Part shown: positions 1 to 12,569 of the stretch, in pieces | Position numbering within the stretch: the stretch's first letter is position 1 | Layout: the number at the start of each line of letters is the position of its first letter | Source of the DNA: Bradysia coprophila | Taxonomy: Eukaryota > Arthropoda > Insecta > Diptera > Sciaridae | DNA: 64,000 nucleotides | Direction of reading: 5' to 3' | NCBI RefSeq assembly: GCF_014529535.1 | Contig: NW_023503292.1 | Location: 62,001-126,000 of the forward strand | The notes under the pieces: generated by a model | Seen by the model: only the letters and a program-made list of their open reading frames with translations | What the model was told of the DNA's origin: nothing | The model's database searches: none | Position numbers and translations under genes: made by a program

Positions 1-1348
1 GGCATGAAAAATCGTTTTAAAAGACCCATTCGGAATGTATATAAAAACCGAAATTAAAGTCCACCTTGCGACCGAGAAATTATTAGCGTAATGGCGTACA
101 TTCACTATCTTTTCAACTCTACCAACGTTGGCAAAGAGTGCTGAAAATGGAGAATTTGATATCGTAATATCACTTCAGGCAAAGCACCTAGCGAAGTAGT
201 AGAATATTTTCTAATGTCAATTTGAATAGTTTTTCCTCCAGTAGCCTGAAACAGTGTAAAATTGTGATACGATATAACACTATATATTCTGATACACTGT
301 CGCGACTTACTTGCTAATTTGCTTCATGGCGTTAGTTGTGATATTCCGAAATATCGTGCAACAAAATATGGTGCAGCAAAATTTCCTTTCATCCGGACTA
401 CAACTTCGTTGGCATTTTTGTGTGTCTGGATTTTGTAATTCAGATTTTCATTCGTCCGTATTTTATCTTCCTCTTATCTGATGATGACCTCTTCTTCAGG
501 CTTTTTTGAAAGTTTTAGTTTCATAGACAGATAATTAGAAGAACCGACCATTTCAATACATCTGTTCATTCCACATATGCGATATCGAATATTCGCAACG
601 AAAATATATCAAAGCTTTTCTTTGTGAAGGTGATGATGGTCCAATTTACCGCTACTAGAAAATTATCAGTTTTCGATTTTTCGCCATCAGAAACTGTTCC
701 TGACCATTGTCTGATCTAAAGGTTTTTGTGGATCGGTTTCATTCGCGATCCATGAAATCGACCACTCCTACCATACATACACATACGTATTACATCACGA
801 CGTTCAATGCTGGTTCTTAAGTGGTAACCGGAGAGAATCTGATTGAGATTTTCGGCTTACATCATTTTCTTAACCGTAACCGCTTGTTCGAACACGAAAT
901 GATTTTCATCTATTATTTGATCGTGTTATGAGTGTGATGAGGTGAATTAATTAGTTAAGCCCTACTTTATTGCTACCGTCTATCACAATCCATTTACGTG
1001 TGTCCGCGAAAATTCCAGTAAGAATCCCCTCCGTATACACGATTGATTACTTTATGTTGAAAAGATTAGAATTTTTGTTTTGGATTTTCTTGTGAATGGA
1101 CTCTTCTGTTTCACTTCTTTCTTGCTCAATGATTAACAAGCAATTAAACCTTCTGTATCTTCTGTATAAGGTATATATCCAGTTTGATGGTGTTTCTATT
1201 AATATAATTTTTTACATTTTGCCAATCCATTTAATTTTGTGAATATTCGTGGATCAGAAAATCTTTTAATTTCCGATGTGACATTAAAATCTGAAAAACG
1301 TTCGATGAATGTGAAAACATTTTTGCCATTTTTTTTGTTTTGTTTTAG
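1..1348. other. Intronic sequence upstream of receptor tail exons
   Basis: I see no coding exon, RNA gene or clear repeat here. It is AT-rich and ends in a pyrimidine-rich acceptor (TTTTGTTTTAG) that opens the first receptor-tail exon, so it is most simply the 3' part of a long intron of that gene. The earlier exons, with the extracellular and seven-helix domains, must lie outside the window. Confidence 0.5.
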
Positions 1349-2728
1349 GGAAGGCACAAAACTAGTTGCTGAAAATGTTGGACCAGACATTGGAGCATGC
1401 GCCGTATGTCCTTGGGAAATGCCCGAAACTGTCGAGCCCACCGTGTCGGTTTCGGTTTGTCCATGGGAAAGTGAGGAATTGCCACAATCATCCGATGCAA
1501 AGTAAATTCAATTTAAAAAAGAAATGTCATTTTTTAACAGCCTAGCGTTCATTTCTAAAATGTGATCCGTAGATCGCGAAAAGATCCGGACGTAATCGGT
1601 TCTTCAGCTGATATTAGTGACGTTTCAGATAGGTTCCGACGCTCGTGTGGACTGAGACAAAGTACATTGGACTGTGACTTATTGAGTCACAAGAAATTAG
1701 CTCCAATTGGAGGTTCCGAACAAAGGCGAGCTTCAATGACAATTCCTCCCAGGTAAATTGAACATTTCGATTTCGGCTCAAACATGCTCAAATGCCAATC
1801 ATATTCGCTATACGTTCCTAGGATAAGTGATCTTCAATTTTCATTTCATCAAAGTGAAAGCCCGACAAATCAATCGCCCATTTTGCCTAAAAGCGAACGG
1901 CCAAATACATCGCAAATGACGTTAAGTCTCACCAAAACAGTCAGCTTCGATAATCGCGAAGAATTGCACCACACAAATCCGATAAAAGTTATAGCTGACG
2001 AAATCGTTACCGAAAACGTAATCAATGAACAATTAACTGATACCAAATCCAATAATGATACAATACCAAAAACTATACAAGATAAACGAGATATAAGTTT
2101 AGTGAAATTCAGTGAATGTGATAATTTAGTGAAAGAAACTGCATTGTGCGAAATCCAAAATCAACCAATTGTTGATTCCACATCAAATGTATCGTCCCTG
2201 GGAATGACACCAACTATTCCAATAGTTGTTTGTACGGTTAGTGATAGTGAAGCGAAGTGCATGGAAGTAGACAGTGACAACGGGATCACTGACTACAGCA
2301 CCGACAAGCAAACAGTGCAACATACAAACGTCTTAGCCACGACCACCGACGACAAGTGCATACCGCAAGAGGAACTGTCGCCCACAACGGATGAATATCA
2401 GGAGTGTTGCATACCAGTTCACTATCAATATGATATATCAACCGACGGTGAAATGCTCGCTCGCGGCTGTGTAGCTCCAGCGCCAACACCTGCACCATCC
2501 ATCGCTCCACTGGCTGAGGTTGAAGTTGATCCGCCGGAAGATGAACTCGATACTGAAGAAATGGAATCGGTTCATGTGTCCGAATCGGCGGGTGAATCAA
2601 AAACCGAAATAAAGAAAACGGATAAGCAGGAGGGAGATGGCGCTGCTGTCGTGGAAAAAGATGTAGTCGAAACACAGTGTGAAGAAACGCAATGCAGAAA
2701 TGCTGTGTGTCCGTGGGAAGACGAGTGA
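1349..2728 (+). CDS. GPR158/GPR179-like orphan class C receptor, C-terminal tail (partial)
   Basis: These are the last three coding exons of a receptor cytoplasmic tail: 1349-1501, 1573-1752 and 1822-2728, about 412 residues with the 5' end outside the window. Splice phases agree at both introns (2+1 bases make Lys, then 2+1 make Arg), and both introns are GT-AG of about 70 bp. The tail has three CPWE motifs: two in the first exon (AVCPWEMPE, VSVCPWESEE) and one at the extreme C-terminus (NAVCPWEDE). Repeated CPWE/VCPWE motifs are a known feature of vertebrate GPR158 and GPR179 tails, which bind RGS7-type regulators and G proteins. Drosophila has GPR158-family members (smog, CG31760), so this is likely an orthologue, but I cannot tell which without the seven-helix exons. 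The rest is low-complexity, acidic and Ser/Thr-rich. The stop overlaps a strong donor consensus (GTGAGT at 2725), so a further alternative exon is possible. Confidence 0.72.
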
Positions 2729-2731
2729 GTA

Positions 2732-2737
2732 AATAAA
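2732..2737 (+). promoter_or_regulatory. Candidate poly(A) signal for receptor gene
   Basis: AATAAA lies four bases after the stop codon of the receptor tail. It is unusually close to the stop, so it may be a chance match; other AT-rich sites follow downstream. Confidence 0.3.
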
Positions 2738-2793
2738 TTTACTAATAATCGAATTCTGATTCATTCAACGTAAAGTGATTCTAAACTCTCATT

Positions 2794-2897
2794 CGTTCAG
2801 CAAATTCTTTAAATTTGTTACATGAAATGGAGAAACCTCGTTTTGCGTTCAGCAAATTCTTTACATTTGTTACATGAAATGGAGAGACCTCGTTTTG
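2794..2897. repeat. Tandem duplication of a 52-bp unit
   Basis: Two adjacent copies, beginning CGTTCAGCAAATTC at 2794 and 2846, differ at only a few positions. The remaining intergenic DNA from 2898 to 3540 shows nothing I can name. Confidence 0.8.
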
Positions 2898-3540
2898 ACT
2901 TCCCTCCATTCGTTTGATTCGTTAAACTTGTTTTTCAACTCATAACAGTACGTATATTATTTCTTCCTTACATTCGAGAGAGTGCAGGGACTCTCTTCAC
3001 ATTTCTTTTGTTCACAGCATGTGTGGAACACGTGAAACGAAGTGGAACAAATGAGACTGTAGGACGTAAGACGCATAAAAGTCTCAATTGTGATGATTGT
3101 ATTTATCTGTCCTGATCTCTGGTGTATTTTCGCGAACTAAACCTTTAAAAATTCGAATAAATTTTTAGTATATTTTTGGAAGAATTCTACGGAATTTTCA
3201 AACCTTTTAACTCTAAAAATAGGCTATGTGTTTATTCTGACATTACATCGTGAATTTTCATGAGAACATTCGCTGGTATTTAAAGCAAAGAAAACAATAC
3301 GAATAAAACTAGAGCGTTTCGGTGCCCATAGAAAGTTTATTTGAGTTGAGGTTATCTAAGAACAAAACTGCAAGAAGAGATGTACGACTTTGTGACTTTG
3401 TGTAGAGTAGAGATTGAAAAATTTAAGACTCGGAACATGCCAGGTATCACCAGGAAAACCAGGATATTAAGTATTTAAGTATATCTGAAAATGAGCTTAT
3501 TTTTACCTGAGCTATAGAACTTCAGGATTCACCTCACATC

Positions 3541-4135
3541 GAAATCACAGATATTTTGTGAAAAAGTTCAGCTACTGTCGTGGAGTATTATGCATACTTA
3601 CTGGCCAAGGTGTCCTCGACTCAACAGCACCGGTTGCAGTGTCTGCACTTGCTTCGTGGGCGACGTGGCCACTCTTAAAAATTCCATTCACAAATGTTAT
3701 TAAAGTGATTTCAAGTGTATAATGGATCGGGACATGCCTAGTGTACTGGAAGTGCTCGACCTCCTCTACCACCTCATACCACAGGCTAAAAAAAATCATT
3801 TGTCTCTCAGGAAATATAAGTCAAAAACCAAAAGGTCACATTTTCGATGTTAGGCAATCTTGGCAGTGACACCTTTCGGACCATCGGTTTCTTCAGTAGA
3901 TTTGTAGAGTTTTCAAAGCTCTACATCCCGCTAGAACATTGTTTTCAAAAATACTCTCAACTTTCCGAATTATGACCATCGGAAACTTAAAGCCGCCCGG
4001 GGGGACTTCTTCCATGGCTCCATCGGATTCATCAACCACATGCCCGGACACAGTTTTCGATGATCTACGTTTTCCGCACACAGGCTATCGCGGTCCTTAA
4101 AATTTGCAAAATTCGATACGCCCTACTAAATAGAG
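3541..4135 (+). repeat. Dispersed ~0.6-kb repeat, copy A
   Basis: This segment matches 17495-18095 in opposite orientation over its full length. Conceptual translations in both orientations are conserved in pieces: on the + strand FSYC-G-LC-LTGQG and VSALASWATW, and on the - strand MCGKRRS, EEVPP and NNVLAGCRALKTLQ. Copy A is broken by a stop and indels in the first frame. The sharp ends and dispersed copies suggest a mobile element or its coding remnant, but I recognise no transposase, terminal inverted repeat or target-site duplication. Confidence 0.75.
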
Positions 4136-4347
4136 AGACCAACGTCAGATTATTAAGTGAAATTTGAACCAGAAAAACGGGAAAAGTCCTTTTGCCTTCA
4201 AAAGAAAATCCTTTGCTGAGATAATTTTCAGGGCCGTCGAAAAATCTTCAAATTTTAAGAACGTAGATGCTATTGGCAGGCGCTTGCGAATAGTCACTAC
4301 GTTTTAAGAAAATCCGTGAAAATCAACAAAAATCAACAAAAATCATG

Positions 4348-4812
4348 TAAAAATGCTTTTTATGCCAATTACTGCGAAAGTTTGTATTTTCGGTCCTCAA
4401 ATGGTGACCGAAAGTAAAAAAATTCAGGCCTTGGGCCGAAAGTAAATGTCACTGTCATCATTTTACTTTCGCCCCGTGGGCTTGCGTATTTGCGGGCCGA
4501 AAGTAAATGTCACTGTCATCATTTTACTTTCGGTCCCGAGTATGTCTCGAAAACACATGTTCACTTGATTGAAAGTACGCATTGAGTGTAGTGTTGTGTT
4601 GACGATAGCCAAATGTTTTGTGAGCAAGTGAATGTATGTTTACAGTAATTTCATTTGTTAAATTGTTTTTATTTTTATACCCCCGCGCTTTTCGGCATTT
4701 TGGTGTTTCTACAGCAAATTTTGTTGATAACTCAACAGTTTAATTAAAATTATGTTTTGTTTCGGACCGAAAATACAAATCTTCCGCAGTATTTGGCATA
4801 AAAAATAGTATG
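4348..4812. repeat. Foldback element with nested hairpins
   Basis: The left arm (about 4348-4398) and the right arm (about 4763-4812) are inverted copies that share GCCAA-TACTGCG and TTTGTATTTTCGGTCC. Between them, two direct copies of a 39-bp hairpin begin at 4433 and 4494; each folds GCCGAAAGTAAA against TTTACTTTCG. This looks like a non-autonomous foldback or MITE-type element of unknown superfamily. Confidence 0.7.
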
Positions 4813-4820
4813 CATCACTC

Positions 4821-4917
4821 GGGGCAAAAGTAAAAAAATTCAAATCGTGTGATTGCCGCCCTTGCCTGCGGCGCGGGCTGCAAACTTCACACGTTTGAAT
4901 TTTTTTACTTTCGCCCC
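4821..4917. repeat. Hairpin with ~30-bp arms
   Basis: GGGGCAAAAGTAAAAAAATT at the left end pairs with its near complement ending TTTCGCCCC at 4917. A GC-rich loop (GCCGCCCTTGCCTGCGGCGC) separates the arms. It shares its arm motif with the foldback just upstream, so both probably belong to one family. Confidence 0.7.
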
Positions 4918-7900
4918 TTGTTATGCAAAATACTATAGAAATCCTTTGAAATTGACAAAAATAATGCTTTTGAATCCTCGAACATCCTTTGAGAATTTTT
5001 CTTTCCGAAAATCCCTCTGCACTCAAAACACACAATTATCTGCCCCTCAGTTTTGAACTCTTGCATATTACCTCAAACTAAACATAATGCATCATACCCT
5101 GCTGTATATCTATTTCCAGTAGAAACTGAAAGAATTTAAATTTTCCAGGGATGTAACATCCGATGCACCGTTCGTAAAGACTTATGCAACGCTTGGATAC
5201 CTCTAGAAAGGGTAATTATTCTACGATACGTCAACCAAAAAGAAAAAAAATATGAATTAAATAAATAGAAAGCTCTTTAAACGAAGATTACTAATAAAGA
5301 AGAAGAAGAAGAAGAAAAAAAACTTACTTACAGGCCATCTTAACGGCTTATTATGTTTAGATGTAGTAAATTATTCAAAATAAACCTTTTACAGTAAATT
5401 AACAAAAATCATCAATAACATGGACAAAACAAAGGGATAAAAAAAAACTTAAAATTATATTAAACGGGACAAGTAAATATATAACTCTTATATAGTGACA
5501 CAGTGATTCTACGAAAATAAAAAGAAAAATGTTGAATTACATTTATGGATTGCACAAACGGCTGGTTCTCTCTCTATATATTTATCCATATTTTGTCGTT
5601 GCGTAGTGAAATGTACCATATTCAAATGAAACGCTAAGGGTATGCTGTCTGACCAGATTTTCTACAGATTTTTTACCAGATTTGTTTTGGTTGATTAAAT
5701 AATTATTTTTCTTATAAGTTTATCAAAATGAAATGGCAATAACTTCTCAATATCACGAAAATATTATCGAAAAAACAAAGTGTCTAGCTATTTGCTTGAA
5801 ATGAATTAATAATCATATTGAACGAGCCCTACAGGTATGATAATTAAAAATTTATTTCCCTAAGCAAATGGTTAACGGAATAATTAATGTCATGAATGCA
5901 GATAGAATTAATGCAACAAAAAGTAGTAAAATTTTTAGAAGAAAACGAAACACGTAAAGATGCACTGAACTTTTTTTTTGACTATTTTATTATAGAAATT
6001 CGAGGGAAAATTTACTGTTATGTATCGACACTTGAAGAACAAAATTGTAATTTTAATTCATTGAAATAAAAGTAAAAAAAAATAATAAAAATTATTAAGC
6101 TTGATATAAAAATGATAGATATGCAACAATATTATGAATATTATTATAGTAAAATGTATATGTGTAATAATATAACTAGGTAAACAATAACATCAGAAGG
6201 AATGTCTATTAATATTCTTGTCAGTGTTTTCAAAGAAATTTCAACCAAGACCAAATTGCGTCAAGAAGTCACGGATAATTTTTGAGCTGAACAAATCTGA
6301 TCACAGACATCTAAAAACTATTTGGAAATAAATGACCGCATTCAGTTGTCTTTTACAGCAAAATGTTCATAAAATGAAGTAATAGATTTGATATTAAAAC
6401 TCGCCGTCTATTTAAGGTTTAACCTTAATCTTCTTATTACAATTTAACTGAAAGTGACTACAAATTATAGTGACCTGCAATAGGAAAATTGAGAACAAAA
6501 TTGAAAATCTCGGACACAAAAATTAAGTACAAACAACAAGATCAAGTGGTTTGCTATCATACCATTCGACTTTTATATGATCTTATTACTTTATATATGT
6601 CCTAATACACCTTTGGTTAATTTTACTTGCAGCCGTTTACGTTTATTGAAAGAAAACCTTGTTGATTTGAATTCTAATTTACCAAAAGTTCTATTTTCAA
6701 CGATTTTTTTACGAATTGAATCCAACAAATTGATTTAACGGAAAATCGCAACAAAATTTTAACCAAATTTGCTGAAATTTACCAAAAGTTACAATAGTTT
6801 ACCGAACATTTATTGAATTTATCGCAACATAAATTCTGCAAATTTTTGTAAATTCGGTAAATAAACTTACCAATAAAATCTAAGCGATCGTACTCATTTC
6901 CAGTATATAATCAACGACATGAGATTTGTCGTGGAACTAATTTTTCACTGAAAATCACTTGCGTCGTCTTAACCTACATATGTGTTAAACCCACATTTTT
7001 GTGACGAAATATTAGATGTTGATTATTAAAACAGGGTAATGCAAATGAACGTACTGGTAGTTCACCAACGTAAATGTAGAAATTGTGAAGAGGGGTATCT
7101 TCCACACTTACCAAAAGTCGTATACCAATGATATGGTTAGTTTTTATTGAGGCGTTATCCATTGAAAACGATTACATTGATTGTTCGATTCTTATTCGAA
7201 AAAATTCTCAGAAATAATGTGACCTTACGTTAGACGAAACAGTTAACCCCAAGAAGAAATTTCTAGATAAATCGTGACCTTTTGACCTTTTCCATGTCAC
7301 TTGCTCCATATAAAGTTGTCTTCAAAATTTCAAAAATTTTATTATTCCAATCTAAGAGTAATTATACCTAGAGAGGAAATTTCGAACAAAATTACGTATA
7401 ATATGTGGTCCTAACATGAAATACGAAATGTTTATTGGTATGTGTGTCTGCCCTCTTATTTAAGAGGGCAAATTGAACTATCAAAAGCGAAAAAACGTCA
7501 ACGTATACATGTATTGGTGTAAAATTATACGAAATGTGTATCTTATACAAACTGATGTTGGGACTCCACTTCCAAAAGCGATTACTCATTTATATGACAG
7601 CTCTTCTGTTTGGTTGTTGGTACATTCCGAGCAGAATGTGTTTCTTTTTTGTATGCACTTTATAATGTTGATTTTTAACATTACAATCCAACTATTGTCG
7701 TCATTGAACATAGGCAATAATTTCGCAGTAATTTTTAATGTACACTCGGCTAAACTAGCATCAATTGCGTCAATTGTTACACCTCGATGTCGAATTTACA
7801 TGTAGAGAAAGGCACAGTTTTCAATCCAATTCTTTTTATTTCTAATTCTCACGCATTCAATGTTATGAGATTTACGCACGGATCCTGGGCAATCTAATTC

Positions 7901-10900
7901 CTAAAAATTCTATAAAATTCTGAAAAATTTTAAGAATTTTTAAAGAATTTTAGGAAATAAAATTCCCAAAAATAGGCCCTGTAATGGATCTGTAATTATA
8001 CCATGGATATCCCATGTAGAATGATCAATTGGATTAATCATAATCGTTGCAAGATGTTTTATTTTCTCGCCACTGTAACAAAATTCAATTAGTTTTAAGA
8101 TTCGTATGCTGGAAGTGGTGTACGTTCATTAATCACACAAAATCGGTGAATGCGCTCAAAATCTCTTTTTTTTATCATAACGGAGCCTGTACACAATTAG
8201 TAGAGTCATATATTGTGTGATTGAGTTGGTTTTTTTTTCGAGACACCAACAATTACAATTGTTAGTGTAATATCCTTAGAAAGCAAAAAAGGGAAAAATG
8301 TTTATTAAAAAAGAGCTTAGAAGTAAATAAAAGTTAAAATATATTTTGAAGTAAAAGGCTGTATCGTTTTGCATTATCAAAAAGTTTTGTTTTTCGTTGA
8401 AATTATATTAAGTCCTAACCAACAAAAAAATGACGGAGAAAAAAGAACACAAAAAATTGATAAGCACCTAATAATAATTTATCTATAAAATGCTATTTAT
8501 ACAATTTAAGAAATGAAAAAAGCACACATTATTGAATACATAAAATTATTATTATATTTAACATTGCGTTAGCGTATATATTTATAGTATGCATCATCAT
8601 ACCATAATATAATTGGTAATAAAATTGGAAAGTTCAGTGCATGATAAAAGAGAAAAACGGGTTGTTTAAAATCGGATATTTTGTTTCGAAAGTAATAACT
8701 TAGGAGTTTTTTGTAATATTCGATTTAGTTATTGTCTGTAGTTTTTTGTCGTTGTATTGTTAAGAGTACAACATTTTACAATTGTGACTATTACTAATTT
8801 TCCAATTTTTTTTCTCTCACTCTTTATCTCTCTATCTGATTCTCTTTTCTTCGTTTATTCAAGTAAAAATTAAATAATGAATTGAACGAAATAAAATTGA
8901 AACCAAAAAAAATTAAAGTGAAAAAGCTCAGTCAAATAACAAGGAGAACGTCTGCAACAAGTAATCCATAAATTTAATTTATCAAAAAAAAAAACAAATT
9001 TTAATCAGGAACTAACTATGTTGGTCTAATATCGGTACTTTCAAATTTTCTATTGTTATAATCTGTCTATATTTTCTTTAAAAAAAAGTGTAGTGTCGAA
9101 TACTAGCGTTTTGGGTTTGTTTTTGTTGAAACACAAAATTCTGTCAAACAATTTCTTTATATGTTTTCATCAATCGTGTTTCAAAATTTTTTTATTTTTA
9201 TAAAATATTCACTAAGAAAATAGGTTGTACAACTACCCCACCAGAACGTTTTTGAGCAGATTAGCAGAACTAAAACTTTGATTTTAAATTAAAGAACACA
9301 GGGCCTTTAATACAGAATTATTTCACTAACTTTTACTTACAAAATTTCACTAAATTTGGTGAATTGCTTGAAATTTGATGAAATATTTGCCAATATTATG
9401 CCCTGTCACAACATATTAATTCAGGCGCGTACAATTAGCGAATTATACAGATTAAAAAAAATTCTTTGATTGAAAAAAATTTGATATCGTCAGGCTATAT
9501 ATATTTACGAAAAAGGTTAAATCAAACAAAAAATTTTTTTCTTAAAATTCGCTTATTCTTCACGTCCCCTCGTCATGTAGATTATCAATCCATTCGAACG
9601 TTTTTCAATTTTCAATTCAATTCAATTTATATTTTTAGGTTGACTTGTTTTTGGTTTAAGGACGTTTTTTACCAACACATAGGCCTCTAGTTTAAAAAAG
9701 AAACAAACAAATTGTATTACTGTAAAAATTCCAAACAAAAAATAAATAAATTTAAAGAAAAATGTTAGAAAATGTAACAAAAACAAAGCCACAGACGAAA
9801 GTGCAATCAGTTTGGATCAACTTTTTTGAGTTTTATTGAAATGAAAAATCGAAATTATATTTTTTACAAATATTTATTTTATCTTTAATCATTAACCGGA
9901 AACCACGAAACAAATGAATATCAAATTGTATTTTGATTTTCTTTTTTAAACTAAAATAAAAATGTAATAAAAAAGAAACCCAACCGTAGAATGATAAAAT
10001 AATAACGAAAAATTTACGTAAAAGAAAGTAAACTAAAAAAATAAAAATAAAAAATGATGAAGAACAATAGTTTAATGTGCCAGTTCTATGTGCCGCTTGT
10101 TTATTATAAATGAAATATAAAGAAAAGTATAACCACAGAATAGAAAAAAATTAACAAAACTGTTCCACTAACATTACTTATAAATGGCATAATGAATGTA
10201 CTAATTGTTGTTTCTTGAAAGATTTTATAAAACATATATATTACAATTACATTGTAAGACTATATTAGTTTCGTTATAATACTTTTAGCTTAAAATATTT
10301 TTTATTTTTCAATTGAATTTATGGTGATGAATAATACAAAAAAGGGAACGAAAATTAAAATGGAAAAAATGGAGAAAGGATAACGAGTTTGAAGAAATAA
10401 AAACCGAATAAAGAAAAAACCACATAAAAAAAACAATAATTTTATAGACGAAAAAAGGAAAGAATTTAATTCATTTTTAGCTAATTTTAGGCAGATTTTA
10501 AATGAAAAGGATATAAAAACCAAAAAAGGCTTAAAACTTATTTATAAAGAAAAAAAACCATAAAAAACAAAATAAAAAAAAACAATTTTAGCATACAAAA
10601 AATACTGAAAATTTATTTAACAAAAAAATTATATTTAAACATAGTAAAAAAATAAATAAATTTAATTATAATAATAATACATATGATATGAATTGTTGAT
10701 AGAAAATGGTATATTAAATAGTGAAAAAAAAAAAACAAATGAAAAACTACACAACAGTTATTAAATGAAGAAAAATTATTGTAGTTGTATCGAATAAAAT
10801 ACAATAATAAAGTGTTACCATTGAGTTTTACTTTATATATATGTTGTTCCAGTCAATTTGAGGAGTAAGCATGCTAAAAAAAAGTACAACAGTAAGTTGT

Positions 10901-11070
10901 AAGTTCGACTTTGGCGGTAAGATATCAAACTTTGAGAACAGACACATTTGCTGTTTTGCGATAACTTTATCATGAAGATTGAAGATTGGCTTCGTAATTA
11001 ATCAAAAGATTTTTTTTTTTGTAAAATTTAATTTCATTTCAAATCGTAGTTATTAGTATAAATATGAAAG
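4918..11070. other. Long AT-rich non-coding stretch
   Basis: About 6 kb of very AT-rich DNA with many A and T runs. No exon with conserved sequence or credible splice borders is visible on either strand. A short (GAA)n run lies at about 5297-5316. The longest open frame (7473-7805, +) is hydrophobic, has no recognisable motif and looks accidental. The stretch could be intergenic or a very long intron or 3' UTR. Confidence 0.5.
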
Positions 11071-11074
11071 AACA

Positions 11075-12411
11075 TTATAATAAATCAAAATCATCTAATT
11101 TTTTCTTCTCGAATGTGCCCAGAATACAAGCTGCATTGCCTCGTTGAATAGCTATTGACACCTTTTGATATAAGTAATCTAAAGCGCGTTTTTCTCCTGT
11201 AGCCTTTTCCAGTAGTTTGCCAAGAGTATTCATAAATAGCTTTGTTTCTGGACCGCAAACTCCCAAACTCTCAAACTCTTCAAATGAAATCGGTGTGAAT
11301 ATGTGATTCTCCTTCAGATTGATGTAATGATTGTGTTTTTTACGTTCTGCTTGTTCTGCAACACTACCAGCTTTTGAAGATGACATTTTCAAGTATGATG
11401 GAGCTAATGTATCTCGAATAGTGACGTCCCAAATCAAAGATTTGCCTCTGCTCCAAGGAATTAACGTCATACCATCTGGTCTTTTGCCATCAACTCTCGA
11501 AATACCGGGCGGTTGAATAATATTTGGAATGTCAGTGGATGAGAATGCATGTGAATAAATATTGTTAACCATGTTATGTCTTGGGATCCATCCTTTACTA
11601 AACTTACATGACAGGCCGTGTAAACCGTTTTTATTCACTAATTTTCCACATAAGCAATTGTGTTCTTCACAAATGTTGCAGCCCAGACGCAGAGCAACGG
11701 CTATTCTTGCAGCATTATTGTCTAAGAGAAGACCAAGGTTACTGGATGGGATAACTTGCAGCCACTTTGAGGATTCTTTTGTTGATGACGCAAGTAATCT
11801 CGCCCGGTCCACTGGTTCACTCGAAGCCAACAGATTGTCAAAACGTTTTTGAACACCGATCAAATTCCATTTTTTTGAACTTTTCTTGAATTTTCGTCTA
11901 ACAAAGAAAATTCAGAAGGTAGGCTCGCCACTATAGAAGATATATCATTATTCAATATGTTTAAATCAAATTTTTCTAAAATAGCGTTTGATAAACTTGA
12001 CGATTGATGAACCGACGAAAGATACGCTGGATGAGCCACATCTGAAGCTTTTCTTATACCTAGTCCACCGAAAGAAAGAGGTAGAGATGCCTGATTCCAA
12101 GAAATTACGTTAAGCTTTGTATTCGTAATAATTTCAAGGGTACTGCGGAACATCTCATCTATTGACTGCAGTAAACCTGGAACAAGAAAAGCTTTGCAAG
12201 TCCGAAGCAGGTAATTAAACCGAGGAGCTGAAAGAGAACTTTTAAAAATGCAAAGAGCTGGATGAACATCCAAAAGCTTCAAGCGACTTGATAATAATTC
12301 GACGCTTTCCATTTTTGACGATAACATTCTTTGCGTCCCTTTTTCGAAAATTGGAGCTCCAAGCAATTCGAATGTCGTTTCGTCAACTTTTCTGATTCCT
12401 GGTAGTATCAA
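11075..12411 (-). pseudogene. LINE-like retrotransposon polyprotein fragment, frameshifted, 5'-truncated
   Basis: Two consecutive reading frames on the - strand make one degenerate polyprotein. The upstream frame (12411-11860) holds a post-catalytic reverse transcriptase region: LLGAPI, SAPRFNYLLRT and SWNQASLPLSFGGLGIRKA. The downstream frame (11863-11075) holds a Cys/His segment (C-x2-C...C-x-C...HGLSCKFSKG) followed by GKRPDGMTLIPW and LIWDVTIRDTLAPSY. That is the typical C-terminal half of a widespread invertebrate RT polyprotein; the RPDG...WDVT pattern resembles a PD-(D/E)XK endonuclease (inference). The frames are split by a 1-nt indel in an A7 run near 11870. Degenerate RT-like sequence can be followed upstream to about 12560, but I find no intact catalytic YADD/YLDD box. 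It is a dead copy. Confidence 0.8.
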
Positions 12412-12569
12412 AAGAATATTTATCTAATTTGAAACTAAGAACATAACCTCAACTGCGGCCTTACAGGGTAAATTAATCTTTACACCAAATTCAGTGCAAG
12501 ATTGAAATCGTTTCGCAGCAAAATTAAAGCTTAAGTCTGGGTTAACGTGATTCAACATTTTTGGGAAAA

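Noticed and set aside
7473-7805. 110-codon + strand frame
   Set aside because: Hydrophobic AT-driven composition, no motif, no splice sites or neighbours supporting a gene.
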